Source: Cellulomonas sp. Leaf334 (GTDB taxonomy: Bacteria > Actinomycetota > Actinomycetes > Actinomycetales > Cellulomonadaceae). From it: a stretch of 64,000 nucleotides of DNA. This document shows positions 43,758 through 52,644 of the stretch, one piece after another. The stretch spans positions 912,569 to 976,568 of the forward strand of contig NZ_LMOO01000001.1 in NCBI RefSeq assembly GCF_001424195.1, given 5' to 3'. Both the position numbers and the translations under genes were made by a program. Numbering within the stretch: the first letter of the stretch is position 1; each line of letters starts with the position of its first letter. Below the pieces are notes generated by a model. The model was given only the letters and a program-made list of their open reading frames with translations, ran no database searches and was not told the origin of the DNA.

Positions 43758-45104
43758 TCACGGAGCGGGCGGCTCGGTGGACGCGCTCGGGCTGCTGCTC
43801 GGCGTCGGCGTCGCGGCCGGCGTGGCGGTCGGGCTCGGAGCCGGGTCGGCCGGAGCGACGCTGGGCTGCTCGACCACGGGCGGTGCGGGCGAGGTCGGCG
43901 GCGGGGTGGTCGGCGCCGGGACGCCCACGGTGATCGGCACCGACGTGCCGGTGCCGACGTCGTCCGACGTGCCGAACTCCCAGTGCCACGGTTCGTGGGG
44001 TCCGCGACCGCCCTCGTCCATGTAGACCGGGTGGTGCCACCCGTAGGCCATCGCGTTGGCCTTGAGCCAGACGTACTGCGCGGACCGGTAGCCCTTGACC
44101 TGGTCGAGGTCGATCGCCAGGCCCCAGCCGTGGTTGGACGTGCCGGGCACCGCGGCCATGGTCCCCTTGGCCGCCCGGGTGCTGATCTGTTCGGCGAGCG
44201 TGCGGTACGAGCCACTGATCCTCAGGTCGTGGCCGAAAGCCACCCGGTAGGCCGCGTTGAGCCGCGCCAGCGCCTCGGCCGCGTCGCAGCGCAGGTACTG
44301 GCTCGGCGCGAACGCGACCGGGCAGAGCACCTTCAGCGGGATGTTCCCGTTCGTGTAGCCGTCGGTCGACCGGGCCTGCGCCTCCACCTTCGCGACCGCC
44401 GCCTTGGCGTCCTCGTCCCCCGTCACCGCGATCTGCTGCGCCGCGACCGTGATCCCGGAGGCGGCGTCCCGGGCCTGGACCGCGGAGACGGCGGCCGCGA
44501 CGACGTCGCGGACCTCGGCGGCGGCGTGCGTGGCCCCGACAGCCGCGTCGAGCAGCGCGACCTGCGGGTCCGCGGAGACCAGCAGGCGGGTCATCGCGAC
44601 GTTCTGCGCCGACTGGTCGCCGAGGTCGAGCGCGACCAGCAGGACGTCGGTCTCGACGCCCTCGACCACGCGCGTCGCCGCGGCGACGTCACCCGTGGCC
44701 ACCTGCTCGCGCGCGCTCAGGACCCGTTCCGGGAGCTGCTCGGCGGTCAGCCCCGACATGACGGGCGCGGCCGGGACGTCGACCAGGTCACGACGGAACT
44801 GTGCCCGCGAGGCCTTCGTGGTGTCGACCAGCGGGTACCCGACCAGCGTGACGGTCGCCGCCTCGACCGCCGCCACGCGGTCGTCGAGCCGCGTCAGCGC
44901 CTGTGTGTCCGCCGGTGCGGTGGGTTCCCGCGAGACCGGCGCCCGCTCGACGTCCGCGGAGTGGGAGGTGTCGACGGGCGGCGCGGCCAGGACCGCCGTC
45001 AGGAACACCATCGACGCGAGGATCGCGACCGACTCCCACGGCCGCCGCCCCCGCCGCGGGCGCGCCGAACGACGACCCTGGGTCGTCGTTCGTGGTCCGA
45101 GCAC
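43758..45104 (-). CDS. Secreted M15B (VanY-type) D-alanyl-D-alanine carboxypeptidase
   Basis: 448 aa. An N-terminal anchor (about 23-40), a helical and probably coiled-coil stalk rich in Ala/Val (about 65-230), then the peptidase domain: SGSYRTLAEQIS, the zinc motif SNHGWGLAIDLD (His and Asp ligands) and PWHWEFG (His ligand). A Pro/Thr/Ser tail of about 65 residues closes the protein and may cross the cell wall. It trims peptidoglycan stem peptides. It lies downstream of the galactanase gene but is separated from it by a terminator. Confidence 0.9.
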   Translation of the reverse strand: MLGPRTTTQGRRSARPRRGRRPWESVAILASMVFLTAVLAAPPVDTSHSADVERAPVSREPTAPADTQALTRLDDRVAAVEAATVTLVGYPLVDTTKASRAQFRRDLVDVPAAPVMSGLTAEQLPERVLSAREQVATGDVAAATRVVEGVETDVLLVALDLGDQSAQNVAMTRLLVSADPQVALLDAAVGATHAAAEVRDVVAAAVSAVQARDAASGITVAAQQIAVTGDEDAKAAVAKVEAQARSTDGYTNGNIPLKVLCPVAFAPSQYLRCDAAEALARLNAAYRVAFGHDLRISGSYRTLAEQISTRAAKGTMAAVPGTSNHGWGLAIDLDQVKGYRSAQYVWLKANAMAYGWHHPVYMDEGGRGPHEPWHWEFGTSDDVGTGTSVPITVGVPAPTTPPPTSPAPPVVEQPSVAPADPAPSPTATPAATPTPSSSPSASTEPPAP

Positions 45105-45236
45105 TGGTGTGTCCTCCGCGGTGCGTCGTCCGACGATCCCACCGCGACACCGTGTCCGTCGACCCGCCAGATGGGGGGACTCGGGCGGACGGCACCTACG
45201 CGATCAGCCGACGAGCGCGCACCAGCACGAACGCCA

Positions 45237-45267
45237 CCGGCGGTGGCCCACGAGGGACCACCGCCGG
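45237..45267 (-). terminator. Hairpin terminator after the galactanase gene
   Basis: CCGGCGGTGG (45237-45246) pairs perfectly with CCACCGCCGG (45258-45267), 10 bp, 11-base loop, located 22 bases past the galactanase stop in its direction of transcription. Confidence 0.65.
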
Positions 45268-45288
45268 CCGGGCGCCGGGAGCGAGCGC

Positions 45289-47232
45289 TCAGGAGGGGCC
45301 GTGCGCTCCCCGGACGACATCGACGATCGCAGTCACCGGACCGTGCGCGGCCGTGGTGCCGCTGACGACGACCTGTCCGGGGCGGGACGGGGCCCGGGCC
45401 GGGACCGCGTCCCAGGTCACGCGCACCGCGTGGAGCGTGCCGTCGGAGTCGAGGACGTCGACCTTGGCCGGCAGCTTGATCGGGCTCGACGTGCGGACCG
45501 TCCGGTAGACGGTGTCGGCGACCACGAAGTCGGCGTCGCTCGCCTCGTAGACCTCGATCGTCTCGTGGAAGGTGATCACCGGCCACGCGCTGCTCGACCA
45601 GTCGATCATCTCCTGCCAGTTAGCGGGCTCCCAGACCAGGACACCGGCGCCGCGGTTGTCGGGCAGGTCGTTCGCGATCCGGAAGACGTCCTGGAGGAAG
45701 AGGCCTGCGCCCTCCGCCGTCTTGGGGTAGGGCGAGTTCGGGACCGGCAGGCCGTCGTAGTCGTTCGACTGGTGCGACGTCTCGGCGATCTCCATGGCGT
45801 AGCCCGGGTGCGCCGCGGCCACCTGGTGCAGGTTCGCCTCGTAGTGCTCGGGCGTCCCGTGCCAGTCGGGGTAGTAGGAGTGCGCGATCACGTCGATGTC
45901 CTGGCCCTTGGCCTTCAGCCGGGAGAGGAACTGGTCCCAGAACTCGAGCGTCTTGTCGACCTTCCCGTTGTCGATGATCACGTGGGTCTCCACCGGGATG
46001 TCCTCGCCGTGAGCCGCCGCGACGTCGCGGACGGCCTCGATGCCCGACGCCTGGAGGGTGGTGAACCGGTCCCAGGCGGCGTCGTAGGCGGCCTGCTCGG
46101 CCGGGTCGTCCGAGCCCCAGTAGTCCCAGAGCAGGGCGCCGCCGGGCTGGGAGACGAACGACGGGTCCTGGTTGAAGTAGCACGTGCCGCACCACGCCGC
46201 GTCGTCGAACCAGGGCAGCGGACGCTCGCTCCCCCACATGAACCCGTTGATGAGCTCGTTGCCCACCGCGACCTTCTCGGGAGTGGTGCCCTGGGCGACG
46301 AGCGCGTCCACCGTCGCGTAGGTGTAGTCGTAGACCGCCTGGGTCAGCTCGTCGAAGGGCAGCTCGCGCCACGCGGTGGGCTTCGCCTGCTTGCTCGGGT
46401 CGGCCCACGAGTCGGCGTAGTGCAGGTCGATGCCCAGGCCCATGCCTTGCTCCACGACCTTGCTCGCGACGTCGAGGGTGCGCTCCGGGCCCTGGTACGC
46501 GGGCTCGAGGTACTCACCCGTCCGCTCGTCACGCGGGTCGTTGAAGACGCGCAGGCGGGTGTACTCCATGCCGGCGTCGGCCGCCGCCTCGAGGATCGGC
46601 ACCGGAGCGGCGCCCTCGTCCACGACGTAGGTGAGGCCCTGCGCGTCGTTCTGGTCGGCGTACGAGATGTCCGCGCCCAGCACGACGTCGTCGCGCAGGT
46701 AGTTCCACACGGACACCTCGCTGATGCCGGCGACGGCGCCCGGGGACACGTCGGTGATCGTGACCCGCAGGAAGGAGATCCCGGCGCGAGCGACGAGGTG
46801 CTCCTCGCCGCGACCGTCCACCTTGTGCTTCTTGCGGTCGACGAGGGTCTTCCACCGGTGACCGTCCGCGGAGCCCTCGACCACGTACCGGTAGGTGCCG
46901 TGCGCGTCGGGGAAGACGAGACCGACCTTCCGGATGTTGTCGTACGCGCCGCCGAGGTCGAGGACGAGGGAGTCTCCGCGCTTGCCGCCCTTGTTGCGGA
47001 CAGTCCACGCGGTCGTGGGGTCCCCGTCGACGGCGAGGCCCGCACGATCCTGCGCCGTGCTGGTGCTCACCGTGACCCAGGGCTTCGCGGCGAGGTTGCT
47101 GCGGACGGGTGCGAAGTGGACCGTGCCGTCAGGTTCCTCGGCCGCGGCGGGGGCCGCGCCGGTGAGGGCGAGTGCGCCCGCAGCGAGGAGGGCGAGCGTG
47201 GAGGTTCGGCGTCGTCTGATAGGGGGCTGCAT
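45289..47232 (-). CDS. Secreted GH53 endo-beta-1,4-galactanase
   Basis: 647 aa. The ATG at 47232 is preferred because AAGGA lies 6 bases upstream. A signal peptide (1-31, ending APAAA) leads to an F5/8-type-C/CBM32-like domain (about 40-180, VDGDPTTAWTV and FLRVTITDVSPG). The GH53 barrel follows (about 185-545), with the acid/base Glu in VGNELING (about 324) and the nucleophile Glu in MEIAETS (about 482). The C-terminus has a bacterial Ig-like (Big_4) domain (LPAKVDVLDSDG). It cuts galactan/arabinogalactan side chains outside the cell, feeding the importer at 55647-58828. The operator TGTGCACGTGCACA lies just after the predicted start of transcription. Confidence 0.95.
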   Translation of the reverse strand: MQPPIRRRRTSTLALLAAGALALTGAAPAAAEEPDGTVHFAPVRSNLAAKPWVTVSTSTAQDRAGLAVDGDPTTAWTVRNKGGKRGDSLVLDLGGAYDNIRKVGLVFPDAHGTYRYVVEGSADGHRWKTLVDRKKHKVDGRGEEHLVARAGISFLRVTITDVSPGAVAGISEVSVWNYLRDDVVLGADISYADQNDAQGLTYVVDEGAAPVPILEAAADAGMEYTRLRVFNDPRDERTGEYLEPAYQGPERTLDVASKVVEQGMGLGIDLHYADSWADPSKQAKPTAWRELPFDELTQAVYDYTYATVDALVAQGTTPEKVAVGNELINGFMWGSERPLPWFDDAAWCGTCYFNQDPSFVSQPGGALLWDYWGSDDPAEQAAYDAAWDRFTTLQASGIEAVRDVAAAHGEDIPVETHVIIDNGKVDKTLEFWDQFLSRLKAKGQDIDVIAHSYYPDWHGTPEHYEANLHQVAAAHPGYAMEIAETSHQSNDYDGLPVPNSPYPKTAEGAGLFLQDVFRIANDLPDNRGAGVLVWEPANWQEMIDWSSSAWPVITFHETIEVYEASDADFVVADTVYRTVRTSSPIKLPAKVDVLDSDGTLHAVRVTWDAVPARAPSRPGQVVVSGTTAAHGPVTAIVDVVRGAHGPS

Positions 47233-47255
47233 GGGACGTCCTTGTCTCATCGGAG

Positions 47256-47269
47256 TGTGCACGTGCACA
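47256..47269. promoter_or_regulatory. TGTGCACGTGCACA operator of the galactanase gene
   Basis: Perfect 14-bp palindrome with central CG, 24 bases upstream of the galactanase ATG and just downstream of the predicted start of transcription, where bound repressor would block RNA polymerase. Probable site of the LacI regulator encoded at 47408. Confidence 0.6.
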
Positions 47270-47279
47270 GCACTCGGTC

Positions 47280-47308
47280 ACCGTAAATCGCACGAAAGAG
47301 CCCGTCAA
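47280..47308 (-). promoter_or_regulatory. Predicted sigma-70-type promoter of the galactanase gene
   Basis: On the minus strand TTGACG (47308-47303), a 17-base spacer, then TACGGT (47285-47280). Good match to housekeeping actinobacterial promoters. The predicted transcript start is near 47273. Confidence 0.5.
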
Positions 47309-47333
47309 GATGTCCGCGTCTGTCCTCTCCTAC

Positions 47334-47347
47334 TGGGAGCGTGCACA
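47334..47347. promoter_or_regulatory. Second, degenerate copy of the galactanase operator
   Basis: TGGGAGCGTGCACA matches 11 of 14 positions of TGTGCACGTGCACA and lies exactly 78 bases upstream of it. Its left half also equals a CelR half-site (TGGGAGCG). It could allow repressor looping. Confidence 0.35.
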
Positions 47348-47407
47348 GTCATCAGGAACGGACTGCCCGACGGCGTGTCCATGTCCGCCGGACGGGGAGC
47401 CACGATG

Positions 47408-48433
47408 TCAGGAGGGGGTACCGGTGCTGGCGCGCACGACGAGCGAGGTCGGCAGCGTGACGGCGGCCGGCTCCCCGCCCTCGACCACCTCGATCAGCAG
47501 GCGCACCATCTCACCGGCGATCCGTTCGAGCGGCTGCCGCATGGTGGTGAGCGGCGGGTCGAGCGTCGCTGCGAGCCCGGAGTCGTCGAAGCCGCCGACC
47601 GCGACGTCCTGCGGGACGCGTCTGCCGGCCTCGCGGAGCACCTGGAGCGCGCCCGCAGCCATCAGGTCGGAGCCCACGAAGACCGCGTCGAGGTCGGGTC
47701 GGCGCTCGAGGAGCGTCCGCATCCCCTCCTGACCGCCGTCGCGCGTGTAGTCGGCGTGCGCCACGAGCGACTCGTCGTAGAGCGACCCGAGCTCGTCGCG
47801 ATAGCCCTCGAGCCGGAGCCGGCCCCCGGGGGTGTCGAGGGGCCCGGTGATCGTCGCGATCCTGGTGCGGCCGATGTCGAGCAGGTGCCGCGTCATCCGC
47901 CGCCCGCCACCGAGGTCGTCGGCGGCGACGTAGCCGAGGCTGCCCTCGAAGCCGAGCGGGATACCGCAAGAGATCATCGGGATGCCCTGCCGCACCAACG
48001 CGTCGAGCAGGGGGTTGCCGCTGTGCGACGAGATCGCGAGGACGCCGTCGACGTGCCCGGCGCCGACGTAGGACGAGACCTGCCTCTGCTCCTCGGGGGT
48101 GCCCGCGACCATGAGCAGGAGCGGCATGCTGCGCGCGGCCAGCGCCCGGGCGGCCCCCCGCAGGAGGATCGAGAAGTTCGGGTCCTCGAACAGCAGGTGC
48201 TGGGGTTCGGTGAGCAGGAACGCCACCGAGTTCGACCGGCCGGTGACCAGGCTGCGCGCGTGCTGGTTCGTGGAGTAGCCGGTGGTCCGGATCGCCTCCT
48301 CGACGGCCGCGAGCGAGTCCGGGGACACCCAGTGCCCACCGTTGATCACACGCGAGACCGTGCCCCGGGACACGCCAGCCGCAGCCGCGACGTCCCGGAT
48401 CGTCGGGCGCTTTCGCGGCGCGGTCGGTCCCAT
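47408..48433 (-). CDS. LacI-family regulator (galactanase side)
   Basis: 341 aa from ATG at 48433; an upstream GTG would add twelve residues with no family match. HTH: TIRDVAAAAGVSRGTVSRVI with recognition-helix residues Arg-Gly...Arg. The sensor domain has the usual periplasmic-binding fold and ends VAVGGFDDSGLAATLDPPLT. No ribosome site is visible, so it may be leaderless or translated from the beta-galactosidase transcript 51 bases upstream. The likely target is TGTGCACGTGCACA before the galactanase gene, directly downstream. Confidence 0.92.
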   Translation of the reverse strand: MGPTAPRKRPTIRDVAAAAGVSRGTVSRVINGGHWVSPDSLAAVEEAIRTTGYSTNQHARSLVTGRSNSVAFLLTEPQHLLFEDPNFSILLRGAARALAARSMPLLLMVAGTPEEQRQVSSYVGAGHVDGVLAISSHSGNPLLDALVRQGIPMISCGIPLGFEGSLGYVAADDLGGGRRMTRHLLDIGRTRIATITGPLDTPGGRLRLEGYRDELGSLYDESLVAHADYTRDGGQEGMRTLLERRPDLDAVFVGSDLMAAGALQVLREAGRRVPQDVAVGGFDDSGLAATLDPPLTTMRQPLERIAGEMVRLLIEVVEGGEPAAVTLPTSLVVRASTGTPS

Positions 48434-48484
48434 CGGGGGAGACTCTAGGGGAACGGGATCACAAACCACGCCTCGATCGCCGGC

Positions 48485-50494
48485 TCAGTCCTCCCGGACG
48501 ACGACGACACCCCGTGCAGGGACGTCCGAGCCCGCCTCGTGACGTCGGTCGGCCACGAGGTCGTGCCCGGAGACGTGCAGGGGCAGGTCCGTGCTGGTGT
48601 GGTTCAGCGCGAACAACCAGCTGCCGGTGGCGCCCGTCCGGCGGACGACCTCCAGGCCACCTGGCGACGGGACGAGGGACGACACGCCGGCCGCCGCGAG
48701 CACGCGTCCGAGCAGGTCGGTGAGGGACGGGTCGTCGAGGCGCGTCGACAGGTACCACGCCGCACCGCCCGACCCGGTGTCCCGGCGCGTGACCGCAGGA
48801 CCGCCCGCCGACGGACCGTCGAGGTAGGTCGCCAGGACCTCAGCACCCGTCGAGGTCATCCGTTCGGTCCAGACCTCCCCGGTGCTCCCGTCGCTCAGCG
48901 TCGTGGTCCCGTCGGCCGCCAGCGGCGCGAACTCCTCCACACGCACCCCCAGCAGGTCCCGGAACGCCCCCGGGTATCCCCCGACCAGGACCCGGTCGAA
49001 CGCGTCGACGATGCCGGAGAAGTACGAGACGAGCACCTGCCCGCCGCGGGCCACGACCTCGGTCAGCCGGTCCGCGAGGTCCGGCGGTGCGAGGTAGAGC
49101 GTGGGCACCAGGACGACGTCGTACCCGTCGAGCGGCGACCCGGCCGGAAGGACGTCCACCACGACGCCCGCATCGAGCAGCACGCCGTGCATGCGCTGCG
49201 CGAGGTCGAGGTAGCGCAGGTCGACCGTGGGGTGGGCCTCGAGCTCGGCGGCCCACCAGGCCTGCGTGTCCCACAGGAGCGCCACCCGAGCCTGCTCCAC
49301 CCGGCTCCCCCGCACCTCGGCGAGGCGGCCCAGCGTCGCGCCGAGCTCGACGACGTCCCGGAACAGCTGGGAGTCCCGTCCGGCGTGCGGGACCATCCCG
49401 GAGTGGTACTTCTCCGCGCCCGCGCGGGACTGCCGCCACTGGAAGAACAGCACCCCGTCCGAGCCGCGGGCGACGTGCTGCAGCGCGTTGCGCAGCATCT
49501 GTCCCTTCTCCTTGGCGATGTTGCGCGGCTGCCAGTTGACCGCGCTCGTGGAGTGCTCCATGAGGATCCACGGGTCACCGCCGGACAGACCGCGGACGCG
49601 GTCGGCGCTGAACGCCAGCTCCGCCCAGCCCCGAGGGTTCTCGGCCCAGAGGTAGTGGTCGTTGGAGACGATGTCGACCAGGGGCGTGGTCTGCGTGTAG
49701 TCGATCTGGTGGAAGTCGCCCATGACCATGTAGTTCGTGGTCACCGGCAGGTGCGGCGTGACCTCGCGCAGCACGGCGGCCTCGGCCTCGAGGTGCGCGA
49801 CGAACGCGTCCGAGGAGAACCGCTCGAAGTCCAGCCGCTGGCCCGGGTTCGGGATGGTGGTGGACCGACGGGGCGGCAGGATCTGGTCGAAGCCGGCGTA
49901 GCGCTGGCCCCAGAACGCCGTCCCCCACGCCAGGTTCAGCGCGTCGATGTCGGCGTACTCCTTCCCCAGCCAGTCCCGGAACGCGGCCGCGGACACGTCG
50001 CAGTAGCAGCGCCCGTTGTGGCAGGCGAGCTCGTTGGAGACGTGCCACATCTTCACGGCGGGGTGGTGGCCGTACCGCTCGGCGACGACGCGTGCGATGC
50101 GGGTGGCGTGGTGCCGGATCACCGGCGACGAGACGCACCAGGACTCGCGGCTGCCGTGCGTGTACCGAAGCCCGTCGGCGTCGACGGGCAGCATCTCGGG
50201 GTGCGCGAGGTGCAGCCACACGGGCGGTGCCGCGCTGGGGGTGGCCAGGTCGACGCCGATCCCGGCCTCGTGCAGGAGGTCGATGACCCGGTCGAGCCAC
50301 CCGAACTCGAACACCCCCTCCGAGGGCTCCAGCTGCCCCCAGGAGAAGATGCCCAGGCTCACCAGCGTCACGCCCGCCTCACGCATGAGGGCGACGTCCT
50401 CGGCCCAGACCTCCTCCGGCCACTGCTCCGGGTTGTAGTCCGCCCCGAAGGCGATGCCGTCGGTGGGCCACGGGCCGGTCCAGCGCGCGCTCAC
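48485..50494 (-). CDS. GH42 beta-galactosidase
   Basis: 669 aa from a GTG overlapping the stop of the upstream GH42-like gene. GH42 features: FGADYNPEQWPEEVWAEDVA, acid/base Glu in WHVSNELAC, the metal-type cysteines CHNGRCYC right after it, nucleophile Glu in ILMEHSTSAVNW, and the trimerisation domain with VVLVPTLYLAPPDLADRLTE. There is no signal peptide, so it acts on imported galacto-oligosaccharides in the cytoplasm. Last of the enzyme genes in the operon. Confidence 0.95.
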   Translation of the reverse strand: MSARWTGPWPTDGIAFGADYNPEQWPEEVWAEDVALMREAGVTLVSLGIFSWGQLEPSEGVFEFGWLDRVIDLLHEAGIGVDLATPSAAPPVWLHLAHPEMLPVDADGLRYTHGSRESWCVSSPVIRHHATRIARVVAERYGHHPAVKMWHVSNELACHNGRCYCDVSAAAFRDWLGKEYADIDALNLAWGTAFWGQRYAGFDQILPPRRSTTIPNPGQRLDFERFSSDAFVAHLEAEAAVLREVTPHLPVTTNYMVMGDFHQIDYTQTTPLVDIVSNDHYLWAENPRGWAELAFSADRVRGLSGGDPWILMEHSTSAVNWQPRNIAKEKGQMLRNALQHVARGSDGVLFFQWRQSRAGAEKYHSGMVPHAGRDSQLFRDVVELGATLGRLAEVRGSRVEQARVALLWDTQAWWAAELEAHPTVDLRYLDLAQRMHGVLLDAGVVVDVLPAGSPLDGYDVVLVPTLYLAPPDLADRLTEVVARGGQVLVSYFSGIVDAFDRVLVGGYPGAFRDLLGVRVEEFAPLAADGTTTLSDGSTGEVWTERMTSTGAEVLATYLDGPSAGGPAVTRRDTGSGGAAWYLSTRLDDPSLTDLLGRVLAAAGVSSLVPSPGGLEVVRRTGATGSWLFALNHTSTDLPLHVSGHDLVADRRHEAGSDVPARGVVVVRED

Positions 50495-52626
50495 CGGGTC
50501 ACCGCCACGAGCACGTCCCACGCGCCGAGCGTGACGGTGTCGCCCGCATCGAGTCGACCCGGGGGCGATATCGGGTTCGATGACGACCCGTCCGGTGGCG
50601 CGACGACGTCGAGGTCGGTCGGGACGGTGACCACGGTGGCCTCCCAGGACCAGTTGTGGACGACGTGCACGCGCACGCCGTCGGATCGGGTCGAGCTGTG
50701 GACGGTGACGCTCGGTGGCAGGTCGGACCAGCCGGCGAGCGGGGTCGGCACCAGCCAGCGCGCGAGGTCGCGGGCGAGCGTCAGGTCGGGGACGGTGCCG
50801 ACGACGGTCACCCGACCGGCGCCGTACGCCCGCGTGGTGACGGCCGCCCAGGCGCCCAGGTGCGGGTGGACATAGGTGGCGAGGACGTCGGCGCCGTCCG
50901 CGACGAGGCACTCGGCCCAGGCCGTCGCCGCCGCACCCTCGGCGAGCGGGAGCTCGGCGGACCCGCGCACCGGGACCGGCTCGTCGAGGTTGGCGAACTC
51001 GTCGTACCAGGCTCCGGCCGGCTCGGACAGGCGTGCGGGCTGGGTCTCTGCCCGAGCGCGTGCCTCGTCGTCCGCGTACCCGGTGCGGGGCCCGACGACC
51101 AGGTGCCCGCCGGCCTCGGCATACCGGCGGAGCCAGTCGAGGTCGCGGTCGGAGGCCGGGTAGAAGCCCGCCGCCACGAGGACCGGGTGCGTGCGGGCAG
51201 CCTCCGACGGCTCGTCGTCGAAGAGGTACCGCGGACGTACCACGCGCGCCTGGAGACCCGCATCGAACGCGCCCCGGTAGAAAGCCGACACGATCCTCGG
51301 GTAGCTGTTGCGGTCCGGCGTGCCGTCGGCGAGCTGCAACGGCGGCTGGGCCGCGAGCGCGAACCGCGCCTTCGTCGAGCTCAGGATCGCGATGTCGGCG
51401 TCGGGCGTCGTACCGGCGATCTCTCCGCCCGCGCGGGCGAGCTCGGCACCCAGGCGGGCGATCTCGTCGTAGGCCCGACCCGGACGCCCGCTGTGCGGCA
51501 GGACGCCGCCCCAGTACGTCTCGGCGCCGTAGTGCAGCGTGTGCCAGTGCCAGTACTCGACCATCCGCGCGCCCCGCGCGACCAGCGCCCAGGCAGCCTG
51601 CCGCCACTGGCCCGGGTAGGCCGGGTAGTTGGTGCTCGGCCCACCGATCGCCTGGGCGTCCGTCTCCGTCACCAGGAACGGCTCGCCGCGGCTCGAGAAC
51701 ATCACGTCGGCGGTCTGGAACAGTGCCCAGGTTCCGTCTGTCGTCCAGTACTGCGGCACGACGGCGGTGCTGGGGTGGGCGAGCCCGTCCTGCATGCGGT
51801 AGTAGGGGTTCCCGCTCGTGATGTCGAGGACAGAGGCGAGATCGGCGTCCTCGAGGGCCGGGCGCTCGTAGGAGATGCAGGTGGTGACGAACTGGTCCGG
51901 CCGGGCGAGCTCACGGACCGCACGGGCCTGCCAGTCGATCAGCTCGGTGGTCAGGGTCGCCTGGAACTCGCGCCAGGCCAGGTCGTACTGCGGCTGGGCG
52001 TTGCCGTCCGGGGTCCACAGGTCCGCCCACGAGGACAGCCGGTGCGACCAGTAGACGAGCCCCCACTCCCGGTTGAGGGTCTCGACGTCGCCGTACGTGT
52101 GCCGCAGGTGGTCCACGAACCGCTGGAACACCCCGTGGTTGTGCAGGAGGTGCAGCCCGGGCTCGTTGTCCACCTGGAAGCCGATCACGGCCGGGTGGTC
52201 GCGGTAGCGCTCGACGATCCTGCGCAGGACCCGGTCGGCGTGGAACCGGAACACCGGGTGCGTGAAGTCCGCCTCCTGCCGGGCTCCCCAACCCATGCGG
52301 CTGCCCGTGCGGTCCTCACCGGCGACCTCGGGGTAGCGCCGGACCATCCACAGGGGCAGCGCGTAGGTCGGCGTACCGATCACGACGTCGATCCCCCGGG
52401 CCAGTGCTCCGTCGAGGACGGGCTCGAGCCAGTCCAGCTCGAACCTGCCCTCGTCCGGCTCCCACGTGGACCAGACCGACTCCCCCACCCGGATCACCGA
52501 GAACGCCGCGGCCTGCATGAGGTCGAGGTCACGCACCAGCGTCTGGGGCGTCGGGTCCTGCCCCGGACCCGCGTACTCGTAGTAGTACGCCGCGCCGAAG
52601 CGCACGCGGTCGTGCTGAACTGCCAT
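50491..52626 (-). CDS. Divergent GH42-family beta-galactosidase
   Basis: 711 aa. It has the GH42 start RFGAAYYYEYAGPGQ, acid/base Glu in FQVDNEPG, nucleophile Glu in LVTETDAQAIG, and the C-terminal LVAAGFYPASDRDLDWLRRY plus a beta-sandwich. Its sequence is clearly distinct from the next gene: a Tyr-rich N-terminus and no Cys cluster. The two are probably not recent duplicates but enzymes with different linkage preference (inference). It starts 18 bases after the GH2 gene. Confidence 0.88.
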   Translation of the reverse strand: MAVQHDRVRFGAAYYYEYAGPGQDPTPQTLVRDLDLMQAAAFSVIRVGESVWSTWEPDEGRFELDWLEPVLDGALARGIDVVIGTPTYALPLWMVRRYPEVAGEDRTGSRMGWGARQEADFTHPVFRFHADRVLRRIVERYRDHPAVIGFQVDNEPGLHLLHNHGVFQRFVDHLRHTYGDVETLNREWGLVYWSHRLSSWADLWTPDGNAQPQYDLAWREFQATLTTELIDWQARAVRELARPDQFVTTCISYERPALEDADLASVLDITSGNPYYRMQDGLAHPSTAVVPQYWTTDGTWALFQTADVMFSSRGEPFLVTETDAQAIGGPSTNYPAYPGQWRQAAWALVARGARMVEYWHWHTLHYGAETYWGGVLPHSGRPGRAYDEIARLGAELARAGGEIAGTTPDADIAILSSTKARFALAAQPPLQLADGTPDRNSYPRIVSAFYRGAFDAGLQARVVRPRYLFDDEPSEAARTHPVLVAAGFYPASDRDLDWLRRYAEAGGHLVVGPRTGYADDEARARAETQPARLSEPAGAWYDEFANLDEPVPVRGSAELPLAEGAAATAWAECLVADGADVLATYVHPHLGAWAAVTTRAYGAGRVTVVGTVPDLTLARDLARWLVPTPLAGWSDLPPSVTVHSSTRSDGVRVHVVHNWSWEATVVTVPTDLDVVAPPDGSSSNPISPPGRLDAGDTVTLGAWDVLVAVTR

Positions 52627-52644
52627 GGGTATGTCTCTCCGCGC

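Noticed and set aside
47233..47268. Upstream start for the galactanase at 47268
   Set aside because: It would put the operator inside the coding region and add residues before a normal signal peptide; the ATG at 47232 has a well-spaced ribosome site.
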